In this document: positions 21,649-34,020 of the stretch, one piece after another
Layout: each line of letters begins with the position of its first letter
Position numbering within the stretch: the first letter of the stretch is position 1
Notes under the pieces: generated by a model
Database searches by the model: none
Told to the model about the DNA's origin: nothing
Seen by the model: the letters and a program-made list of their open reading frames with translations, nothing else
DNA from: Stictocephala bisonia
Taxonomy: Eukaryota > Arthropoda > Insecta > Hemiptera > Membracidae
Reading direction: 5' to 3'
Assembly (NCBI GenBank): GCA_035578905.1
Contig: JAQJVL010000123.1
Coordinates: 1,674,001-1,738,000 of the forward strand
Length of the DNA stretch: 64,000 nt
Translations under genes and position numbers: made by a program

Positions 21649-23943
21649 CGCGTTCACTGCGGCATGTACGGATTTCCGTACATCGGAGTTTCACTTAAGG
21701 TGCTGCGTGTACGGTATTCCGTACATCGTAGTCTGCGCGCGCACCCTGATGTACGGAATTCCGGACATGGAACGCTTCGATAAACATTAGGTTAGTGTGA
21801 GCCTAGCATTTGTGAAAGAAATACGTATTGTTCCTCAGCGTGGTTGAATGTGTTGTAGTGATTGTTTGTTCATGTGGTTTTTTTTGTTGTGCGTGTTTTA
21901 TGTATATATAGTGTATTTTGTATATAGTTGTTGTTAGTGTCTCTCGTTTCTTTTACCATATAAATACAATGGCTGGACCATCAAATAGGTTAGGAAATAG
22001 CTTTTATTCAGACAGTGAGTCAGACGAAAGCGATTTTGAGAGTAGTGGGGAAGACGGAGAGGAAGATGTCAGTGAATCAGACAATGATGAGGACATAGAA
22101 TACAACCCAACTTGGTCACCTGCAACAAGTGGGTTGCGATCAATCCCATTTACTAAGCAAAATGAACTGTTAGTCCCTAGTCCAGGTGAAAACAAACCCA
22201 TTGCCTGGTTTCTGTTACTCTGTAACTTGATATTCTTGGAGAATATTGTTGCCGAAACAAATCGCTATGCGCGTGAAGTGTTTTTTGGGCCTAATCTACA
22301 ACCAAAGTCGCGCATAAACAAATGGGTTGACCTAACTGTTGAGGAATTAAAACGTTTCATTGGTTTATTATTCCATATGGGCACAGTTCGCCTAAACAGA
22401 TTTAACGACTACTGGAAAACAAACAGAATGTTCGACTTCAAGTTTGTCAGGCAGCAGATGTCACGTGATCGTTTTTTAGTAATATTGAGGTGCCTCCACT
22501 TTTGTAATAACAATCGCCCTAGTGATGACAAATTGAAAAGGTCAATATGCTGATTGATCATTTCAATAATACAATGTTACAAGTTTATTACCCGTGTAAA
22601 GAATTGTCTATTGACGAGGGTATGGTCTTATGGCGCGGCCGGCTTAGCTTCAGACAGTACATCAAAGGGAAGCGCCATAAGTACGGAATGAAATTATACA
22701 ATCTTTGTGAACCTACGGGGTTAGTTTTGAAGTTTTTATTGTATTCAGGATAAGGTGGAGAATTAGGTGGAAAAGGACATACTGATAAAGTTGTTAGGTG
22801 TTTGATGCGTGGAAAATTAAATGTTGGACATGCCATATACATGGACAATTTTTATAACTCTTTCCCCCTAGCTTCAGAACTGTTACGAAAACTTACTTAC
22901 TGTACAGGTACCCTAAGATCAAATAGGAAATATCTACCAGTGGAAGTTACAAGTGCCAGACTGAGAAAAGGCGAGACAATTGAGAGATATGCAGAAGGTG
23001 TTATGGTTGGTAAATGGTGTGACCAGCGATCTGTCCTGTACTTGTCCACAGAGTTTGAAAATACAATGGCGCAGTCAAGAAACCGGCGTGGAATACTAAG
23101 AGACAAACCTTTGCCCATTGTACATTATAACGCTGAAATGAAGGGAGTTGATAGGAGCGACCAAATGTTGTCCTATTATCCGTGCGACCATAAATCGTTG
23201 CGGTGGTACAAAAAAATTTTTGTTCACGTATTACAAATGATGATGGTTAACGCCTACCGACTTTTCCTATTTGCTAATCCAGACTCTACCTGCAAATCAC
23301 TGTATGACTTTAGGCTCCAAGTAATAGACAGTTTATTGTCAGAAGTTGAACTGCCTCCACGAGTTTTGCGTAGCTCACCTCACGTTATCTCTAAAATAAT
23401 GAAACGTGATAATAGAGACCGTATTGTTGGTAAAAGATGTAGAGTATGCCACAGGGAAGTAATCAACAAAAGAACAGTGTACATGTGTGCAGAGTGCCCG
23501 GGGGAACCAGGATTGTGCCCACTGGCCTGTTTTGATAAATTCCACGAAGGCTAAAAAGAACGTAATAGGCCTACTCAATGTATATATTGTATATATTATT
23601 ATAATCTCTCAAAAAAAACTATGTGCTAAAACATTACAAATATTGTATTTTGTTATATTTTCAATATAAATATAATTATATACATACATAAATTATGTAA
23701 AAGACTTAGACTGCATACAGAGTGTTTCAGCGCACCTGGTGTACGGTTTTCCATACATAAATGTATATGAATCGAATGACGTCCTATGAACACATATCTT
23801 ATGTTTTGACATTACCAAAGGGTTTCTACAGTCAAGGGTAAGTGATTTATCAATTATTACTTTTTAGCACCTGGGGTGAGTTTTAACTTTTTTATATAGG
23901 ATACAGTGAAAGGTTTGACTTTCCATACTTAGCAGCCAATGTG
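21649..23943 (+). mobile_element. piggyBac transposon inserted at TTAA
   Basis: The element is flanked by TTAA at 21645-21648 and 23944-23947. The ends CGCGTTCACTG and CAGCCAATGTG are imperfect inverses. The left subterminal region repeats small palindromes (GTACGGATTTCCGTAC, GTACGGTATTCCGTAC, GTACGGAATTCCGGAC); the right has TGTACGGTTTTCCATAC. It interrupts a jockey-like reverse transcriptase. Confidence 0.85.
21969..23554 (+). pseudogene. piggyBac transposase, broken by a frameshift and a stop
   Basis: The start is taken at MAGPSNRLG (21969), followed by a Ser/Asp/Glu-rich N-terminus. The DDE core follows: NKWVDLTVEELKRFIGLLFH, LSIDEGMVLWRGRLSFRQYI, AIYMDNFYNSFPLASELL and MKGVDRSDQMLSYY, which contain the positions of the three catalytic aspartates. 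The C-terminus has a Cys-rich finger (KRCRVCHREV, MYMCAEC-like spacing, LCPLACFDKFH) as in piggyBac proteins. The frame shifts near 22535-22550 and a TAA lies at about 22751, so this copy cannot make a full transposase. Otherwise it is little decayed. Confidence 0.9.
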
Positions 23944-23947
23944 TTAA

Positions 23948-24170
23948 AAAGCTACCTTTATTTATTAAAAATTAAAATTCCATCAACAGATTTAAGAGAT
24001 TATTAAAGCAGTATTTGATTGGTAAAGCTTTACACAGCACTGGAGATTTGTAATATATATGTATTTTGTTTTAAGCTTAACTTGTATATAGTTTTAATAA
24101 TAGATTAATTTTGACGTCATCCTTTGTACACTGTACATTTTTAACGAATAAAGCTTTTTTGAATTGAATG
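23948..24170 (+). pseudogene. Jockey-like reverse transcriptase end and 3' terminus, right of the piggyBac insertion
   Basis: KLPLFIKN continues the FFN of the left fragment across the TTAA, as in the FYNKLPxxIK ending of jockey/CR1 reverse transcriptases. The 3' UTR ends in AATAAAGCTTTTTTGAATTG, a usual terminus of these elements. Confidence 0.72.
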
Positions 24171-24507
24171 GTCATATTTGTCTCAAAAGTACTAAATTTA
24201 ACAAATAAAATGGACTAGATTGAGCAATCATTTATGTCTTTTAAATATTTGCGCCTTTAAGAAAATATAAATGTCTGAAAGTCGCATCCATTATTTTATT
24301 TAACTAGTATTGTAATATGTTGGGAATATAAGAAAATGATAAAGTAAGACTGCTTTTAAATTTGTTTTTTACCTGTATTTTACACAGCAAGATATAAATT
24401 TATAACTAATGTTTATAACATATATAAGTACAGACAGACAGACAGAGAGAGAGACTGAAATATGGTTATTTTGTTATAAATAAACATTTTGAGATTATTA
24501 AACGTAC

Positions 24508-24715
24508 TTGTTTTTCCCTCTTGTTGTTTTTCAAGGAATAAGGGTGGATATGTGCGAACCACAACAGCTGATAGAGTTGGTACCGTACCTCCTCGCCCAA
24601 GAACCCCTTGGAGCTTCATAACTGGTAAACTCGTGCTGGAGAAACCAAGGCGAGTATACCATCTCACTCTACGACAGCTATTAGTGGACACTTTTAGCCT
24701 AGCATTTGAAGGTGC
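24508..24715 (-). CDS. BRCA2: BRCA2 exon 6: OB1-OB2 junction
   Basis: About residues 1925-1993. The acceptor is TATTTTCCAG and the donor ACAA|GTACGT, leaving one base. It encodes APSNARLKVSTNSCRRVRWY, TRLGFSS and a stretch ending VRTYPPLFLEKQQEGKT. It aligns with the vertebrate ARWYTKLGFF...IQRAYPIQWMEK segment, that is the end of OB1 and the first part of OB2 before the Tower. The phase-1 base A joins the next exon to give isoleucine. Confidence 0.93.
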
Positions 24716-24786
24716 CTGGAAAATAAGGAATAGTTTTTTAAGTTACTGAACTATTTTACCCTACACCAAAATTGTCAATATTACTG

Positions 24787-24790
<4 letters not shown>

Positions 24791-24833
<43 letters not shown>
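24791..24833. repeat. (TA)n microsatellite
   Basis: About 21 uninterrupted TA units, in the BRCA2 intron just upstream (minus-strand sense) of exon 6. Confidence 0.95.
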
Positions 24834-24839
<6 letters not shown>

Positions 24840-24842
<3 letters not shown>

Positions 24843-27320
24843 TATATACCTAAGCACTGTATTAGTTTCATTTTCAATTAATTATTCAAGAAATACTGTT
24901 ATTAAAAATGAATAGTGCCAAAAACATTCTTAATACAGAACTCAGAGATTAAAAATTTAATTATAAAATATATAAAATAATATGCTATTAGTAAATTTTA
25001 TTCATACATTACATTTTATTTTAGTGTCAAAATGTTTGTAAAATCATAATATAAACAAACAAACTCATTGTTAGATTGTGTGATTTTAAAACACTATTTT
25101 ACAGTTAAACGCTTATTTTTTTAATATGTTACAAGATGAATAATTTGTATAAGCTAGTTTAAGCGTGCACGTGAAATTGTAATAGCCTTCTTTTTTTAGC
25201 TTGACAGGAAGTATAACATTTTAATGATTTAGCACCAAGTAATTCAATTCTATGGTGCTTCATTTAATAGCTGCAACCCAGCCTCACACCAAAACTGAGC
25301 CCTTCTGAGGGTGGGAGACAATACACTAACTCAGGGAAGAATAAAAAAAAAACATAAAAAATATTAAAATACTTTTAAAAGTTAACATTTTAACAAAATA
25401 TTAATGAAGTAAACAAAAAAAGAACCAAAAACACAAAAAGACTGTGGTGAGTCATAATGGTTAATAAGGAAGGAAATCAGGCTGAATAAGGAAGTCATAA
25501 ATATCTTAAATTTACCTCAAGGTAAAAAATAAAATAGAACAAAAAACAACAAGAAAAAGAAATCATAATATGACTTGATCATGAAATAACAGCAAGGGTG
25601 GTATACTTATAATTTATCAGAAATAAAAATAACACACATACATATATCTAGTAATAACAATAACAAATAAAACTGCACAAATAACCAACAAGAGAATATA
25701 ATTAATTACCATAAAAAATAAAGCTCTATAAACAATAATAACAATAAACCCTAACAAAATAATAAATATAGGAAATGATAATTACAAGCAATATAATATA
25801 TACAAGAACAACAGACAATAAAAAAAAAAATTAAATGACAGTTATGTGAGTTGAATATATACAACTTCACACTCAACCTCTAGTCTAAAGTGATTCGTAC
25901 ATTGAGAAAGAGAACAGTTCAGTTGTGCACAATCCTTTTGAGGTTAACCAAATTTTAAAGTAACAAAACAAAAATGTAAAATAATTTATTAATTTCACTG
26001 AATCCTGCTGGTAGGGCTCAGGTTTAAAAATTTAACATTGTTGGAAAAACCCCCGAGAACCCTGTTCTTTTAAAATTTTGAAAAAGGTAGGTGGGTGAGG
26101 AAAGGAGATAAAGAAGAAAAAAGAAAAGAAACTTAAAAGAATTATGAAAACCCCCTTCTTTTCTACAAAAAGCACTGCACCCATCCTTGAGAGTTGTCAA
26201 ATCACTTTGAAATTAACCAAAACACTCTTCAACATTAGGTAGAAGTGGGCCAGGGCCAGGAACTGGCCAACAAACAGGAATATAGTCACCTGGTTTTGAC
26301 ACAGCAAGAGGGGAATAGAGTGGCAGCCCCCGCTGGGCCGACAAGAAGACAGCAGGTCAGTCTGAAGAAACATCGCTGCGCCTCAGACCCTCTTCACCTG
26401 CTCCGTGTGACTGTGTGTCATGATCCGCCTCCCCACCTGGACCTTAGAGCTAGAAAGCCTTTATTTAGCTAACAATGTAAAATAACAAAAGGCTGAAACA
26501 AGAGTGGCTAGGCAAAGCGGAAAGCCCAGCTTGAGGTGACAGAAAAAAGCTGGCTGAGCCAAACCAACCACTCAAGAAAATATGTCAAGACACAGAGAAC
26601 TAACTATGATGAATAAATGAATGAGACACACACACAATATATAACGTAGAAAGGAGAGGGGTAGCAACCCAAGAAATGAGTTAAAATGTGTCACTGCACA
26701 TAGCATGATTAGAATCAACGGTAAGATGAAATAAAAAGCTCCCTACTCTGATCTCTACCACGCACTTATAGGGTGAACACATTTACATGTGCATATAGTT
26801 ATCATCTAACAGCATGAGGGAGAATACAATAAAAACAGGGCCACTGAGACAAGCCAACCATATTGAAATAGGGTGACAAAATTAATAGGTTGTTTCACCC
26901 TATTACTGAGTTGTTGTGGAGGTTGCAACCTACTACCAAAATGTAACTAGTTTCTATCTCTAAATGCATGAGAGTATCTGCTAAACTGACAGCAATTAAC
27001 TTTACCTTCATACTCAAAATTGTAATGAATGATTCATGAAGTATATTAAAAATAAATTAACTATCTCATTTCTGATAACTTTCTACACAACAAAAAGGAT
27101 AAAAAATTCATATTATAGAATGCTAAAAAACTGAGTGAATTCTGTTTACTATAAAATTAAAATCCTTAAAAAAATCATTAATAATTTAAACTTGTTTATT
27201 CGTTCTATTTTTAACAAAATCAGTTCATCTTTTGCATGATTTGTCTGCATGGCAATGTAATTCATTGACATTATTCAGTGTTTACTTGCATAGTAAATGA
27301 TCCAATCTGTAATTACTTGC
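24840..27320. other. BRCA2 intron interval, unclassified
   Basis: It contains A-rich stretches (25330-25830) and a GC-richer block at 26220-26600 that looks like transposon-derived sequence, but I can assign no protein, terminal repeats or family. Short open frames here are not supported. Confidence 0.35.
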
Positions 27321-27506
27321 CTCAAGTGGATGACAGCCATCATCAATGTTAACAATGTCTGCACCTGTTATCAACAGTTTGGTCCCAATGCTGACTATTT
27401 TCCTTATTATTAAAATTTCCATTTCATGATCTATTGTTGTTTTAATATTGTACCAGCCATCACACAGTTCAAGCTCTTTTTTTGCTTTGCCTTCATTTAT
27501 TGCAAC
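27321..27506 (-). CDS. BRCA2: BRCA2 exon 5: OB1 fold
   Basis: About residues 1863-1924 (62 codons, phase 0 at both ends). The acceptor is TTTTTTAG. It encodes VAINEGKAKKELELCDGWYN, then a stretch ending GADIVNIDDGCHPLE. It carries the OB1 hallmark DGWY and the HGAELV..C.PLE region of vertebrate BRCA2. The exon ends CTTGAG|GCAAGT: the donor is GC, not GT, and no usable GT lies in frame nearby. The next exon starts GCACCTTCAAATGC (APSN..), which matches the vertebrate join PLE-APES. Confidence 0.94.
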
Positions 27507-27706
27507 CTAAAAAACAAAAATATTTAGTAATGACACCTAATATTACTTGACCAACTTTATAAAATATTAATGCATATTTTAAATTACATTTTATATATAT
27601 GTAACATAACATACATTCTCTTGACCAAACTTTTTTTAAATGTTGATAGTTTAATTAATTTAAATGCAACTGTTGACAATCTAGTTACTATTGTAAGTGT
27701 ACGTAC

Positions 27707-27890
27707 AGTGGTATCGACCCACCCGCCCACCCACACACTTTAAGTGGTATCGACCCACCCACCCACCCATACGCGTACAGTGGTATCGACCCACCCGCCC
27801 ACTCATACACTTACAGTGATACTGACCCACCCGCCCACCCATACACGTACAGTGATATTGACCCACCTTCCCACCCATACACATACAGTG
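27707..27890. repeat. 36-bp minisatellite, about 5 units
   Basis: The unit AGTGGTATCGACCCACCCGC then CCACCCATACACGTAC starts at 27707, 27743, 27779, 27815 and 27851, with a partial unit at 27887. The period is exactly 36 bp, so an open frame results on the minus strand (about 12 residues per unit), but there is no sign that it is a gene. Confidence 0.92.
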
Positions 27891-29147
27891 GTACTAATTA
27901 TTGTTCTGGGCCCTTAAAGTCTAAAAAATAAAATAAAAATAATTAAAATTTTCTATGTCGAATCCACTTTCGCAGTTTCCTCCAGGTCAGTCATTTTTTG
28001 CAAATAATGAGTTGTCTACCATACAGACTTGACTCCTAGTGCCCAGCCGACTAATCTACAGCTATGCCTCCTTAGTTGTCTTTATAAGACTGTGTAGTAC
28101 CGAGTACTCAATTCTTGATAAGTTCTCCAAAAATGAAATCAGAATCCCTCATTGTTGTATGTTATTGTATTATGCTTAAAACACAAGTTTTGTTGCAGAG
28201 CAGACAAATCATATCATTGGGAGTTATGCTGTAATAATTATTTTCACTTTGAACATAATGCTAATCGTTATTTGAAATGATTTATTTTGCATTTTATTGA
28301 ACTCTAAATTTTAATTTTTTTTAACTTGTTTGTAGTTGTTAGTATGAATATTTTTAAATCTCAAAATAGACATTACAGATATTAATGTCGCTTTATACAC
28401 CATCAGGTATTAAATAACTATTGAGTGATGAAATAAGGCAGAAAAGTGGATGAAACATTTTGTGGTAGGCAAATATTATAACAAATTTGAATGCAGATTA
28501 ATTATCCTAGTCTCAAGATCACAGATAAAGTAAAATTGAGGCTAGAAAATGAATGATACATTAATTGCAGGTTAAAATAAAAAAAGTTTGCATAACTTTT
28601 AGACAAAATCACAAGTTATTATTGGTTGAAATTCATAATATAAAGGAAACCCATGCGCCTCGCCACATAACAAACTTAGTATTAACAAGTACATAAAGTA
28701 ATTGAGCTTAATTAAAACTAAATTATTTTTATAACTTATGTTTTTCATGTCATATTAATAATTAATATATACATATTATTCATAGTTATGTACGTTAGCT
28801 GATGTGCTTTTACATGTAGGTAGTAAATATTAACAGAAAACACATAAAACTTAATTTATAGTTTGGAGAAATCTATGTGAGCAAATATGTGTTTTGTTTT
28901 AAAATAGTTCCAAATTCTGGTGTTGACCATACGCCGAAAATCACACCAATACGTCATGGTTCGTCTTATACAATAAGCTGTAAATACCATCGTTTCCCTG
29001 ACCATTAGGTGGTCTACACTGTGAGAATTCTACTTCAGTATATCTACACTTATCAAATTAATTCGCAACTCATATTTGTTTATATTGTGTCTTAAAATAA
29101 AAATATACGATAGTATAGTAATAATAAATAGTACTAATGTTATCACT
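27891..29147. other. BRCA2 intron interval with no recognised feature
   Basis: AT-rich intron. I see no gene, tandem repeats or paired terminal repeats. Confidence 0.4.
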
Positions 29148-29151
29148 TTAA

Positions 29152-29680
29152 CCGCCATGTCAGTCTAATATGTCTGACAGTGACTTCCCCAGGCCAGTTC
29201 AACATTTGCTATCTCCCCACATACGCCAGGCTATTTAAGCAGTGTACACAAACTTTCATTTTGTCAGTCATATTTGACTGGAAGCAAATTTAAATTGCCC
29301 TTATTGAAGTTTAAAATGATAAATCAAAACACTTTTGAAAGAAAAGTAACTATACGTTGACATACAACTATAAAAACTACAAATCTAATAAGAAATTATG
29401 TGAAAAAAATAATTAAATCCAAACAAGAATGAGTAATAATAGTTTTAATATTTCCATTTAGGCTTGGTTATGAGCCGTCAGATAACAAGAATGGCACATA
29501 GTAGGGTTTGTCAGGACATAACGACGCACTAATTCAAATGCGAGTGCAACAACTTAGCAGACAGGTGATGGTTTAGTGTCAGTTGAAAAAGACTGACATG
29601 GCGTCACAGAGGAAAAAATAACTTTCTGACGCCGTGTCAGTCAAATACGACTGACATCAGCTGATAGTATATATTCATTT
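29152..29680. mobile_element. Possible piggyBac-like MITE
   Basis: TTAA at 29148-29151 is followed by CCGCCATGTCAGTCTAATAT. Inverted relatives of this motif occur at about 29570-29600 (AAAGACTGACATGGCG) and it recurs at about 29628-29660 (GACGCCGTGTCAGTCAAATA). A right-hand TTAA was not found at either, so the right boundary is uncertain. Confidence 0.35.
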
Positions 29681-30585
29681 TTTTGACATTTATACGAGCC
29701 AATCAGTATAAATTACGTCACAGTCAGGTTAGTATAGCCTCCAAATAGATGGTGCGGCGTGAGCGTGAAATCTGTTGTCTACTCGCCTAGAGTAAGTCGA
29801 CACATCACCGATGGCGAGTGACGCGGCACCAATGGAATGTTTATAGTCAGTCAAAAATGAAAAAAATGAGTAAAATTACTGTACATGTTTACTAATTTAA
29901 TAATATGCCTTTTTTTATTATTTATCTTTAAACTTTATGTGATAGTGTTAATGATTGAAGCCACTAAAATCCTTTTTTTACATTACACCAAAAGGCAAAA
30001 TTTTACATTTTTTATAAAAATAAAAAGTATGAAATATTTCATTCATCATTAAATCAATTAATACTGTAATTAAAACTATACTAAATCCAAATACTGTAGT
30101 TGACTGTAAAATATGGTCATTTTAAAAGAGATCAATTCTGAAAATATTGTAAATATATCACTAATCAAAGATATTAGTAAAATAATTAAATTGAATAAAG
30201 TTATAGTACTAAAAACTAAAGCTTCCGGCATGACTGTGTCAAGGTGTATTTACAATATTTACATCATCAAACATTTCACCCTTGCTGTGATGGATGTGAC
30301 ATCTCAGTGGTATCTCTGAGACACTACTGAGGATGCCACATCACAGAATAGGTGGTTTGGTGATGTAAATATTAGGTCCCTAAAGCCGGTTCTCGTATCG
30401 TTTATTGACAAAAGAACCGGAACTGAGAACCGATGGACGAATCTCGGTTCTGCGGTCCGGTTCTAGAAAAACGTAAATGGGGAGATAGCTTTCTTATCAG
30501 AAATGTTTCAGGTGTGAAAAATGCTGATTACAGAACAATCAACCGACATCTGGCCACAGATAAACAATATAAATTTGTCAGAAAA

Positions 30586-30785
30586 TATCTGCCCTTAGAA
30601 GGCCACTTCCTTATCAGTATGTAATTTGGCCACGAGAAAAACAAGATATCTAAGTCAGAAAATATTCACCCATAGTCTGGCCACTTCCTTACAGCACAGG
30701 AAAAGAGACAGAGAAAAACAAGATTCTAAGTCAGAAAATATTCGCCCATACTCTGGCCACTTCCTTATCAGTACAAGAAAAGAGA
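30586..30785. repeat. Tandem repeat of about 77 bp, 2.5 units
   Basis: GGCCACTTCCTTA recurs at 30601, 30679 and 30755, with AAGTCAGAAAATATTC between. It belongs to the left part of the outer hAT-like element. Confidence 0.85.
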
Positions 30786-30793
30786 CCAATAAC

Positions 30794-32745
30794 CAGGGCC
30801 GTATTTCCAATAAGGCCGAGTAGGCCGTGGCCTAGGGCAGCAAATATCCAGGGGCGGTAAATTTCCATTAACATTGATATAAAAATAAATTTATAAATGT
30901 AAAATGTGAATAGAAAAACCCGAAAATATAAACATCAATACTATGATAAGCTGCAAAACTCCATAGCAATCACTCGCTACTGGGGTTATCATAAATATAT
31001 ATTTCATTTACTAAACCCAATGCAGTGTCGGCGTGTGGTATATCAACCATACTACAGTATTTGTATTATCAAACTGGGAGTGCGGCTAAACGCCATTTAG
31101 CTACCTGGAGTCCAGCCGCACTCCCAGTTTGATAATACTTGTATACCAGCGGGTCCTCAATCTGAGATCACTGGTAGGTTGGCGGCTGGGCGTGTGTATG
31201 GTCAATCATTGATTTAAAAGCAAGAAGCATTGCTTTCAATAGGATATATTCTAGACTTTTGGCACAACTTGATGACGAAACCATTTACTGGTGCAATATT
31301 TTAACCCGAGTAGTTGCTGCCGTTAGGTCTCTTACTTCAAGAGGTCTGCCTCTCACAGAGGACAATAATATAATAGGTTCTCAATGGAATGGAAACTATT
31401 TGATGGTTTTGGAATTAATCGCTGAATTTGACCCTTTCTTGGCAAAACATATTTCAAGGCATGGACATCCTGGCTCCGGTCACACAAATTACTTATCATC
31501 TATTATATGTGATGAAATGGCTGTGAAAGTGAAGAATAAAATATGTGAGGAGTAAAAACAAGCCAAGTGTTTTAGCATTGTAGTTGACTCTACGCCTGAT
31601 GTATCTTACATTGACCAACTAACACTTATTTTCAGATATGTTCTATCTGATGGTTCTCCAAGTGAACGATTTTTCACATTTATCCCCTCTGTTGGATACA
31701 AAGCAGAACAAATGTTCAATGCTGTACTAACAGAATTGAATAGTTTTAATATCACTATCAGTGATTGTCGAGGGCAGACCTACGACAATGCCTCGAATAT
31801 GGCTGGACTCTATAATGGCTTGCAAGCTAAGATAAAGCAGCTTGCCCATTTGGGCAATGTTTATACCATGTGCATCTCATTCACTAAATTTAGTTGGGAC
31901 ATCAGCGGCAGTCTTGTAGTGAAGCTTGTAATTTTTTTATGATCCTTCAAGAGCTATATTTTTTTACAAGCTCAACAAAAAGATGGGAACGTTTGATAGT
32001 CGAGATCGATAAAGGAAAACACAAAAAAGCTATCAACTACTCGGTGGTCGGCCAGGGACAATGCTTGCCAAGGCCTTAGAGAGTCATGGAATGAAATTTT
32101 ATCCGTTTTAACTTCAATAGAAAATGACTCCACAGAAAAAGTCACCACACGATGTGAAGCCGTGTAGTAAATAGTGTCATATGTAAATAGTGTCAAATCC
32201 AAAATTGGATAGGGACTCAAGAAATAAAGAAGGACTTATTTCCTATTACTATTCATTAGATTCTAGATGTCATGTAAAAAAAAAGGATTGTAAAAAATAC
32301 AATTACACAACAATTTTTATCGTTTGTTATACATTTTTAATTAATCATTTTTATAAGAAGTTGAGTATTTTAGGATAATATAGACAATAAATCATATTAT
32401 GTACCTATTTCAAATAATTCAAATGTTTTAATAATAAAATAAGTAGGTAAATTGTTCCTATGGAAGTTCGATAAAAGGGAAAATATAAACTTTACCGATA
32501 ATAGGTCTACAATAAAAATTTCGATACAAGTGTAAAGAAAATAATTCAAAAATAGTAGTTCTAAAGATACATTTTTTAAATAAACTTATATTTTTGCTTG
32601 ATAATAAATTCAAATACGGTTCCTATTCTACGTGTCTCATATTACCAAAATTGTACGTAGGAGACAGACGTAACGTTGGGGGGGGGGGGAGGGAGCGGCG
32701 GAACCCGGCCGGCCTAAGGGTGTCATGAAGCTAAATGCGGCCCTG
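30794..32745 (+). mobile_element. Inner hAT element with perfect 8-bp duplication
   Basis: The ends CAGGGCCGTATTT and AAATGCGGCCCTG are inverse copies, flanked by CCAATAAC at 30786-30793 and 32746-32753. It contains a broken transposase of the ZMYM1/DUF4371 type and, near its left side, a 25-bp perfect inverted repeat (31063-31087 and 31114-31138). Confidence 0.9.
31255..32080 (+). pseudogene. hAT transposase remnant (DUF4371/ZMYM1-like)
   Basis: Consecutive frames read NIIGSQWNGNYLMVLELIAE, FDPFLAKHI, then (after a stop at about 31553) CFSIVVDSTPDVSYIDQLTL and FRYVLSDGSP. These are followed by DCRGQTYDNASNMAGLYNGL and, shifted, ELYFFTSSTKRWERL. Order and motifs (VDxTxDxSxxEQL, GQxYDNASNMxGxYxGxQ, FFxSSTxRWExL) are those of the hAT transposase core in ZMYM1-like proteins. 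The BED/N-terminal part and the C-terminal dimerisation region are missing. Confidence 0.82.
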
Positions 32746-32775
32746 CCAATAACATTAATGAATAGGAATTCATAC

Positions 32776-32928
32776 GCAAATGCAGTGAATTAAAGCCATT
32801 CAGTTTTTGTTCAAGAGTCCAGTCTTTCACTGAAATCCACCCTTGTTTATTGCAAATGCAGTGAATTAAAGCCATTCAGTTTTTGTTCAAGAGTCCAGTC
32901 TTTCCCTAAGCTCCACCCTTGTTAAACG
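32776..32928. repeat. Tandem duplication, 76-bp unit, 2 copies
   Basis: GCAAATGCAGTGAATTAAAG starts at 32776 and 32852. The unit continues through TTCAAGAGTCCAGTCTTTC to CCACCCTTGTT. Only a few bases differ between copies. Confidence 0.9.
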
Positions 32929-32939
32929 GAACCCTTTCT

Positions 32940-34020
32940 TATCACTTCCTGTCTGATAAAAAAACACCTTGCAGAAACATTCCATTCTGTGCACAACTCA
33001 TCTAACATTCTGAAATTAATTATGCTTCTAGTGTTATAGTGTATTTTGAAAAATAAGTTTTTTATGATGAACTGAAGATATTAGAGTTAATTTATTTAGA
33101 CTTGTAATGAAAAAACAATGCATACAAAACCTATGGAATTGGATTGAAAAATACATTTTTAAGATTAATATTGTATCAAAACTAAACAAAATGATTCTTA
33201 AGCATTTTTATTTTAAAATAGAACAATTTTATTATAATTATATATTTTCTTTTTAGAAATCTTAAATTGGATCAATGTTTTAAATTGCATTGACTTAACA
33301 TTTACTGACCCGAATAATTATTTCTTAAATTAAAAAAAAAATGTATACAGTAATTTCTAAACAAATTGATAGTATTATTGGCTGTATAATTTTTTTATGA
33401 ATGTGAGAAGCATTTATATTTTCTTAATACATTATTATCACCAATTGATAAAAGAAAAATAGTACATAAAAAAAGTTTTTTTTCAATAGATAATAAAAAT
33501 AATTATATTATTATTTGTGTTTGCTGTTTATTTTTGACGTACTACAATTACATCAACCTCTTGTTTTTGTTGTGATTTGTTTTTGAATAAGTTTATTACT
33601 AAACCAGACCTAAAATGGCAGGTTATTTTTAAATTTTCTCTAGGCTTATTAGTTTTTTAATTTCCTCAAGGTAAATTTCAATTGCTTAGTAAATTAAGCG
33701 TTATATTCCATTTAGCTAAATTATATACTTTTTAAAATTTAAAATAAATACTTTCTTTGTGCAACAAATGTAAATAATCATACTCTGAGAATAAAAAAAA
33801 TGTTACCAATTCTCTAGTTATTGGAAATATTGTATGTAATTTTATAGATTTTTAGAGTGTACTATACTTTATATTGGAGAAATTGCCAAAATACTATGCA
33901 CTGTTTCTACTCAATGATTCCACATAATTTGTTGATTCACTGGTGTAAAGGTATTAGACATTTTCAGAGACTTTCTCAAAAAGTACTCAGAACCTATTTC
34001 AGTAAACAACCAAACCGAAA
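32940..34020. other. Interior right part of the outer hAT-like element, no gene
   Basis: AT-rich sequence without a recognisable transposase frame. Confidence 0.35.

Noticed and set aside
27681..27884. A minus frame of Gly/Cys-rich repeats
   Set aside because: It is a 36-bp minisatellite; the frame stays open only because the period is a multiple of three.
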